Assembly: GCA_036558265.1 (NCBI GenBank)
Contig: DATBFY010000044.1
Location: 1-9,474, forward strand
Source of the DNA: RYN-433 sp036558265
Lineage (GTDB): Bacteria; Planctomycetota; Phycisphaerae; Tepidisphaerales; Tepidisphaeraceae
Length of the DNA: 9,474 nucleotides
Direction of reading: 5' to 3'
The notes under the pieces were generated by a model. It made no database searches. It saw only the letters and a list, made by a program, of their open reading frames with translations, and was not told the origin of the DNA. The stretch's first letter is position 1. Each line of letters opens with the position of its first letter. Below are positions 7,001 to 9,474 of the stretch, piece by piece. A program made the translations under genes and the position numbers.

Positions 7001-7663
7001 ACCCAGGTCCATGGAGACGCTGCCGACATCGCGGGTGAGCCGGACGCGGTGGACGGGCGAGCCGCTGCCGGAGTCGGCGATGCCGAACTTCTCGTCCTGG
7101 TCCGAGCCGTTGAAGGTGACCGAGTCCCTGCCGGCCTGCCCGTCCACGACGTCGCTGCCGTCGCCGGAGTTCCACGCGAAGGTGTCGTCGCCTGCGCCCA
7201 GGAGGGCGGTGTCGTTGCCGGTTTCGCCGTCGATGAAATCATCGGCCGAGCCGCCGGTCAGCGTGTCGTTGCCGGCGCCGCCGAAGATCGCCGCGCCGGG
7301 CAGGGGGCCGTTGGTCTGGTCGAGCGAGATGCGGTCGTTGCCGCCCTCGCCGACGATGTGGAAGTGGGTCGTGTTGGCGACGGTCGGCGTCCCGCCGCCG
7401 ATCGTGACGGCGCCGTTGTTGACCAGGATCGTGCCGGCCACGGTGCGGGAGACGACGATGACATTGTCCTGGTCGTCGCCGGTCACCCTCAATTCGCCGG
7501 CGGCGGCGGCGAACGAGGCGGTCACGGCGAGCATCAGGCGCCTGTCCAGCGGTTCGACTGCGGCCGCTGCCGCCGTCGCGACGCGGCTGCGTCGGTCTTC
7601 GCGGCGGCGTTTACGCGGCACGGATGAAATCCAGGAAAACTGCTTGAACCACGACCTTGCCAT
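3995..7663 (-). CDS. Giant Ca-binding repeat surface protein with dockerin-like C-terminus
   Basis: This 1222-residue protein is probably exported and attached to or released from the cell surface. The N-terminus is basic (PRKRRREDRRSR, 16-27), followed by VEPLDRRLMLAV (36-47), an LEPR-XLL-like motif typical of large planctomycete surface proteins. Residues about 100-906 are acidic and glycine/aspartate-rich, with RTX-type nonapeptides (GGAGNDTLTGG, GAGDDTF) and four ~200-residue modules described separately. Residues 1097-1156 hold two EF-hand-like dockerin repeats, with loops DATLDGNVDFSD and DFTYDGLVDFND, each followed by LVKLAQNYN. A 66-residue alanine-, then arginine/glycine-rich tail ends the protein, with no PEP-CTERM-like signal. 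The frame is open to 7825, but I chose the ATG at 7663: AAAGG lies 10 bases upstream and the N-terminus fits. An ATG at 7699 is the alternative. Likely roles are adhesion or matrix binding; no enzyme domain is seen. Confidence 0.93.
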   Translation of the reverse strand: MARSWFKQFSWISSVPRKRRREDRRSRVATAAAAAVEPLDRRLMLAVTASFAAAAGELRVTGDDQDNVIVVSRTVAGTILVNNGAVTIGGGTPTVANTTHFHIVGEGGNDRISLDQTNGPLPGAAIFGGAGNDTLTGGSADDFIDGETGNDTALLGAGDDTFAWNSGDGSDVVDGQAGRDSVTFNGSDQDEKFGIADSGSGSPVHRVRLTRDVGSVSMDLGTIEDIDLNALGGADTVTIDDQSATGLSSVNLDLQGTAGTGDGQPDAIVINGSGADDAGQVQSSGTGISATLSSFPVVNLIGADPTQDTLTLNGLGGNDTLDASNLSANLIRLALNGGDGSDVILGSPGDDQVTGGAGGDKASLGDGNDTFTWNAGDGSDVVEGQAGTDTLNFNGSNDDENINLSANGSRVRLTDDQPNVSLDIDGIEQASLAPLGGGDIAIVNDLAGTAIAHVKVKLTADGRTDNIRVNGSNGADTIAIDGDFANGVTVTGLAADVDVVGALGLGDGLAVSTLGGADTIDASTLQAGAIGLTLDGGDGNDTLTGSQEDDRIVGGTGNDRAFMGTGDDAFEWGPGDGSDTVEGQAGRDTMLFSGSDVAEKFDLSANGNRARLTRDVGNVAMDLNGVEEVDLDALGGADTITVNDQSATGLNTFNVDLGGSAIFADDQADLVIINATDGNDVGQIRSIGTRINATVSTIPFVNITGAGGFAALTVNTLGGNDTLDASDLAATNASQLVKLTINGGAGNDTLTGSQGADDFVWNPGDGSDTIEGGDNSDTLVFNGSDQSEAIGVSANGNRVRLSRDLGNVIMDLHGVEGVTVNARGGADAVTIDDLSGTGVEAVRVDLAAQPGGAVTDGQVDSVVVNGRPADDVLPVVAGGGVVLVDGGFEDGSGLPYFTVIRGVEATDPVRINGNGGRDRIDADINAPVQLSVNGGAQQDEIDVERTAPGAVVRILPSSGDDTVNVNPEPGAAANVLFDGAQRIGALNISGGSAILTPGGANVLTVTSVQVTGAGRLNLNDNALIVDYAAQAPSPIGQVRSLLASGFHGGAWDGAGITSGLANASTFALGYDEASNVATGGIFDGQTVDGTAVVVTFTRYGDATLDGNVDFSDLVKLAQNYNSTVPATQGAWSRGDFTYDGLVDFNDLVKLAQNYNATSQTHAQTQPTAMAAVAQGLQPAAAATVAALDTTRGRRFNTPHVHPFATGVRHRGPRTGSGNASAG
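4196..4375 (-). repeat. Dockerin-like pair of 22-residue Ca-binding repeats
   Basis: Within the giant surface protein, this stretch encodes two near-identical EF-hand-like repeats, GDATLDGNVDFSDLVKLAQN and GDFTYDGLVDFNDLVKLAQN, separated by about 13 residues (STVPATQGAWSR). Each has the dockerin type I loop D-x-x-x-D-G-x-V-D-x-x-D followed by a helix. The DNA of the two copies is also clearly related, so they look like a duplication. Dockerins classically bind cohesins, but planctomycetes carry many such domains without obvious cellulosome scaffolds, so the partner is unknown. No cohesin is encoded in the window. Confidence 0.9.
4946..7282 (-). repeat. Four tandem ~200-residue modules in the surface protein
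   Basis: The surface protein has four successive modules, approximately 7282-6656 (209 residues), 6655-6059 (199), 6058-5438 (207) and 5437-4946 (about 164, degenerate and missing an RTX block). Each begins GGxGxDxLTGS/GG with RTX nonapeptides, then W-x-x-GDGSDxVEGQAGxDT, FNGSDxxE, SANGxRxRLTRDVGNVxMDLxGVE, ALGGADTxTxxDQSATGL and a VDL strand. Modules 1 and 3 then share GQxxSxGTxIxATxSxxP and LGGNDTLDAS; module 2 differs in the middle and module 4 loses the end. The mix of Ca-binding turns and regular short strands suggests a beta-roll or beta-helix stalk. Boundaries were set by eye from the recurring GG-x-G-x-D start. Confidence 0.85.
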
Positions 7664-7833
7664 GGGGGGGTGACCTTTCTCAAAGAAAGCAAAACGCATC
7701 GGCGCACCGGGATGGGTGCATACGCGCGCAACACGCGCGCACGCCGGGGGGACACAGTGGAACTCGAAAAACGGATATCCCCCTTGCCGCACATGGCTTG
7801 CGCAGAATTGCGCGTGCGGGTTCATGATGTACC

Positions 7834-7853
7834 ACGTCGCCGCCGCGCGACGT
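7834..7853. promoter_or_regulatory. Dyad ACGTCGC-N6-GCGACGT, possible operator
   Basis: A perfect 7-bp inverted repeat with a 6-base spacer (CGCCGC) lies about 170 bases upstream of the surface-protein ATG. Its size and symmetry would suit a dimeric helix-turn-helix regulator, but it could also be a chance palindrome in GC-rich DNA or a hairpin. No promoter element could be tied to it. Confidence 0.25.
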
Positions 7854-7923
7854 TGAACACGTTCGCCGAGCGTCGGACATGTCCCTGAACAGGCAGGGTC
7901 AGGCGGTTATTCCCCGCGAAGGC

Positions 7924-8003
7924 GAAAAGGGGACATCCAGAATTTCCCCACGTGCGGCAGCTCGGCGCGAGTCGCGAGGCGAAATTCTGGATGTCCCCTT
8001 TTC
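7924..8003. repeat. Perfect 23-bp inverted repeat, REP/MITE-like, possible terminator
   Basis: Two perfect 23-base arms (7924-7946 and 7981-8003), each carrying GGGGACATCCAGAATTTC or its complement, enclose a 34-base loop that itself contains a CTCG-GCG-CGAG hairpin (7961-7971). The outer ends are AAAA/TTTT. The GGGGACAT...AATTT arm style resembles the dispersed palindromes associated with IS200-like RAYT transposases in many bacteria, so this is probably a solo copy of a mobile repeat. It ends 5 bases from the ThuA stop codon, and the transcript would fold into a long stem ending in U's, so it may also serve as a terminator or 3'-end stabiliser for that gene. The structure is certain; origin and function are inferred. 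Confidence 0.75.
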
Positions 8004-8008
8004 CGCGA

Positions 8009-9307
8009 CTACGGTTGCGGCTTCGCCGGCCTTACCGCCGCGGGCCAGATCTCGTGCAGTGGCTTGCCTTCCAGCTCCATATCCACCGCTTTGCCCTTGA
8101 TGTCCACCCGCTGGCCGACCAGCGCGTCGAGCGCGGCGTTCTTCTTCCCGGCGGTGAAGATCGTGCGATCACCGAGCTTATAAAGCGCCTTGCGCTGCAC
8201 GACGGTCACCTCTCCGGGATTCGCCGAAGCCGCCTCGAGGGTTCCGGTGAAGGTGCGTTCCTTGACGTCCTTGTTGTCGCGATACCACTTCTCGTTGCCG
8301 GCGACGTCGCGCCAGCCCATCGCCGCGACCTTCATATTCTCGGCGAGGCGCTCGGGCGGCAGGGGGCCGCTGGGGCTGGCGTCGGCGTCGAGGTCGCCCA
8401 GCGCGAACTGCAGCCCGGCGAGGTAGTGCCGCAGCACGGTGGGGTTCATGTACGTCTCCTCGCGGTGGCCCAGCGAGCAGTAGAAGACGCGGCCCTGCCC
8501 GTACTTGTTGAGCCAGGAGACGGCGTAGTCGTGGTCCTGCGGCCGATTGAAACCCGAATCGATCTTCGATGCCGCCAGGTCGATGCTCGTCAGGATGTGC
8601 TGGCGCTCGCGCGAGTAGGTTTCGCGGAAGGTGTAGATCTCGTCGCTGATCTCGAAGGGTTTGCCGCCGAACGCCGCGTTGACGGGGTTGGCCGGGTCTT
8701 CGATCCGCATGACGATGTGCCCCCAGGGGTGACCGTTGAACTGACCGCCCAGCAGGGTGCCGTAATCCTTCCAGCGGTAGGAGGAATCGGCGGCGGCGTG
8801 GATGCCCACCAGGCCCTTGCCGCCGCGGACGAAATCCAGGAGGGACTGGCGGAGCTGGGCGGGGCGCACGAGCTCGGCCGGCAGGGGGGCGTTGGTCGGG
8901 TTCTTGTAGAGGAGGTCCTCCTTGCGCTCGGCCTCTTTGGGCATGAAGAGCGATCCGGTCGTGGACATCATCACCACGGCGTCGAACTGCTTGAGGTTGG
9001 CCGGGTCGAACGATTCGGGATCGTCCGAGGCGACGGCCGTGAACGCGCCGGTCTTGGCGCCCATCAGCTCGAACGTCCTGGCGCCGACGGGGATCGACGA
9101 GTGAACGAATCCTGTCGCCCTGGTGAAGATCAGCACCTTGCGCGGCTGCTTCGGCGTCGCGGGCGCCTTGTCGGGCAGGGCGGCGGTGATCTTCTCGATG
9201 TCCTGGGGCGTCGGTCGCTGGGGCCTGGGTTTGGCCTGGGCGAAGGCGGCGGGCGAAGAACAGGCCAGGATAAGAATGGTGAGAAGTGCGGCGCGCGGGA
9301 CGAACAT
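8009..9307 (-). CDS. Secreted ThuA-domain protein (trehalose-utilization-like)
   Basis: This 432-residue protein has a signal peptide (hydrophobic 7-15, likely cleavage after AFA at 21-23) and a ThuA-like glutamine-amidotransferase-fold domain at about 57-303. Landmarks are KVLIFTRATGFVHSSIP (57-73), FDAVVMMSTTGSLF (108-121), GKGLVGIHAAADSSYRWKDY (163-182), LLGGQFNGHPW (185-195), DHDYAVSWLNKYGQGRVFY (258-276) and SLGHREETY (278-286). ThuA proteins are linked to sugar metabolism, and secreted versions are common in planctomycetes; the substrate is unknown. Residues about 349-425 form an extra C-terminal segment with alternating strands (FTGTLEAA, EVTVVQRKALYKLG, VGQRVDIKGKAVDM) that suggests a small beta domain. 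The ATG at 9307 is well supported by GGAG 5 bases upstream (9313-9316). The preceding terminator and following inverted repeat suggest a single-gene unit. Confidence 0.93.
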   Translation of the reverse strand: MFVPRAALLTILILACSSPAAFAQAKPRPQRPTPQDIEKITAALPDKAPATPKQPRKVLIFTRATGFVHSSIPVGARTFELMGAKTGAFTAVASDDPESFDPANLKQFDAVVMMSTTGSLFMPKEAERKEDLLYKNPTNAPLPAELVRPAQLRQSLLDFVRGGKGLVGIHAAADSSYRWKDYGTLLGGQFNGHPWGHIVMRIEDPANPVNAAFGGKPFEISDEIYTFRETYSRERQHILTSIDLAASKIDSGFNRPQDHDYAVSWLNKYGQGRVFYCSLGHREETYMNPTVLRHYLAGLQFALGDLDADASPSGPLPPERLAENMKVAAMGWRDVAGNEKWYRDNKDVKERTFTGTLEAASANPGEVTVVQRKALYKLGDRTIFTAGKKNAALDALVGQRVDIKGKAVDMELEGKPLHEIWPAAVRPAKPQP

Positions 9308-9336
9308 GGGTGCTCCATTTCAGACGGGTTCGAGGA

Positions 9337-9342
9337 CCTATA
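9337..9342 (-). promoter_or_regulatory. Possible -10 element (TATAGG) of the ThuA gene
   Basis: On the minus strand TATAGG lies about 30 bases upstream of the ATG at 9307, between the upstream terminator and the Shine-Dalgarno. It is the only -10-like hexamer I noticed in this short gap, but no good -35 sits 16-18 bases before it, so this is a weak call. Confidence 0.2.
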
Positions 9343-9400
9343 CCCGCGCCGCACGGCATCGTTCGCGCACAAGGATGGGGCCTGCGACGGCACTGGGCGG

Positions 9401-9437
9401 ACAAAAGAAAAAGGCCGCGAGTATTTCTCGCGGCCTT
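9401..9437 (-). terminator. Intrinsic terminator of an off-window minus-strand gene
   Basis: A perfect 11-bp stem AAGGCCGCGAG (9411-9421) / CTCGCGGCCTT (9427-9437) with a 5-base loop is flanked at 9401-9410 by ACAAAAGAAA. Read on the minus strand this is a GC-rich hairpin followed by TTTCTTTTGT, a classic rho-independent terminator. It should end a minus-strand gene to the right of the window. In the remaining edge sequence each minus frame soon reaches a stop (one TGA is at 9444-9446), so the gene itself cannot be identified. It also insulates the ThuA gene from upstream transcription. Confidence 0.88.
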
Positions 9438-9474
9438 GCATGATCAACCGTTCAGGAGCAAATCACTGTTCCAC

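Larger units (their letters stand above)
7664..8008. other. Leader/intergenic region between the ThuA gene and the surface-protein gene
   Basis: This 345-base gap contains no gene I can support. On the minus strand it must hold the surface-protein promoter and its 5' leader. In-frame ATGs at 7825 and 7699 would extend that protein, but the extra residues (cysteine-, histidine- and proline-rich) look non-coding and have no signal-peptide character. Visible structure includes a weak Shine-Dalgarno (AAAGG at 7674-7678), a 7-bp dyad (7834-7853), a 10-bp palindrome GGACATGTCC (7875-7884), a small CCCTG/CAGGG hairpin (7883-7898) and the 23-bp inverted repeat (7924-8003). No convincing -35/-10 pair was found. 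Confidence 0.55.

Noticed and set aside
5703..7673. A 656-codon plus-strand frame rich in serine and proline
   Set aside because: It mirrors the repeat codons of the minus-strand surface protein; low complexity and no recognisable domain.
7664..7825. Longer start for the surface protein at 7825
   Set aside because: The extra 54 residues lack signal-peptide features, and the ATG at 7663 has a ribosome binding site at workable distance; the ATG at 7699 remains possible.

Overview
The window looks like a piece of a high-GC chromosome from a planctomycete, probably of the Phycisphaerae/Tepidisphaerales type. This is inferred from three features: a very large repeat-rich protein with a 'VEPLDRRLML' N-terminal motif (LEPR-XLL-like) and a C-terminal dockerin-like pair ending 'DLVKLAQNYN'; a secreted PQQ-type beta-propeller opening 'DYPQWLGPRRDNV'; and a secreted ThuA-domain protein. 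All three kinds of gene are abundant in that phylum. No database search was possible, so the placement is a judgement from protein style.

All complete genes read on the minus strand. In transcription order they are: a secreted ThuA-like protein (9307-8009); a 345-base gap holding a perfect 23-bp inverted repeat; a giant Ca-binding/RTX-like surface protein with four ~200-residue repeats and a dockerin pair (7663-3995); a BamB/PQQ-like beta-propeller protein (4068-2719) whose start overlaps the previous gene by 74 bases; an 87-residue two-helix membrane protein (2708-2445); a small putative lipoprotein (2379-2035); a ~680-base non-coding region with a three-hairpin repeat and a G-rich 10-bp tandem repeat; and nuoD, a complex I subunit (1351-170), which stands alone here. 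A strong intrinsic terminator at the right edge ends a minus-strand gene lying beyond the window. At the left edge there may be the last 31 codons of a plus-strand gene converging on nuoD.

The surface protein, the beta-propeller, the membrane protein and the lipoprotein are packed closely enough (74-base overlap, 10-base gap, 65-base gap) to be one transcription unit of envelope or exported products. nuoD and the ThuA gene look like separate units. No RNA gene, CRISPR array, transposase or obvious defence system was seen. The least explained parts are the repeat modules of the giant protein and the two intergenic dyad elements.
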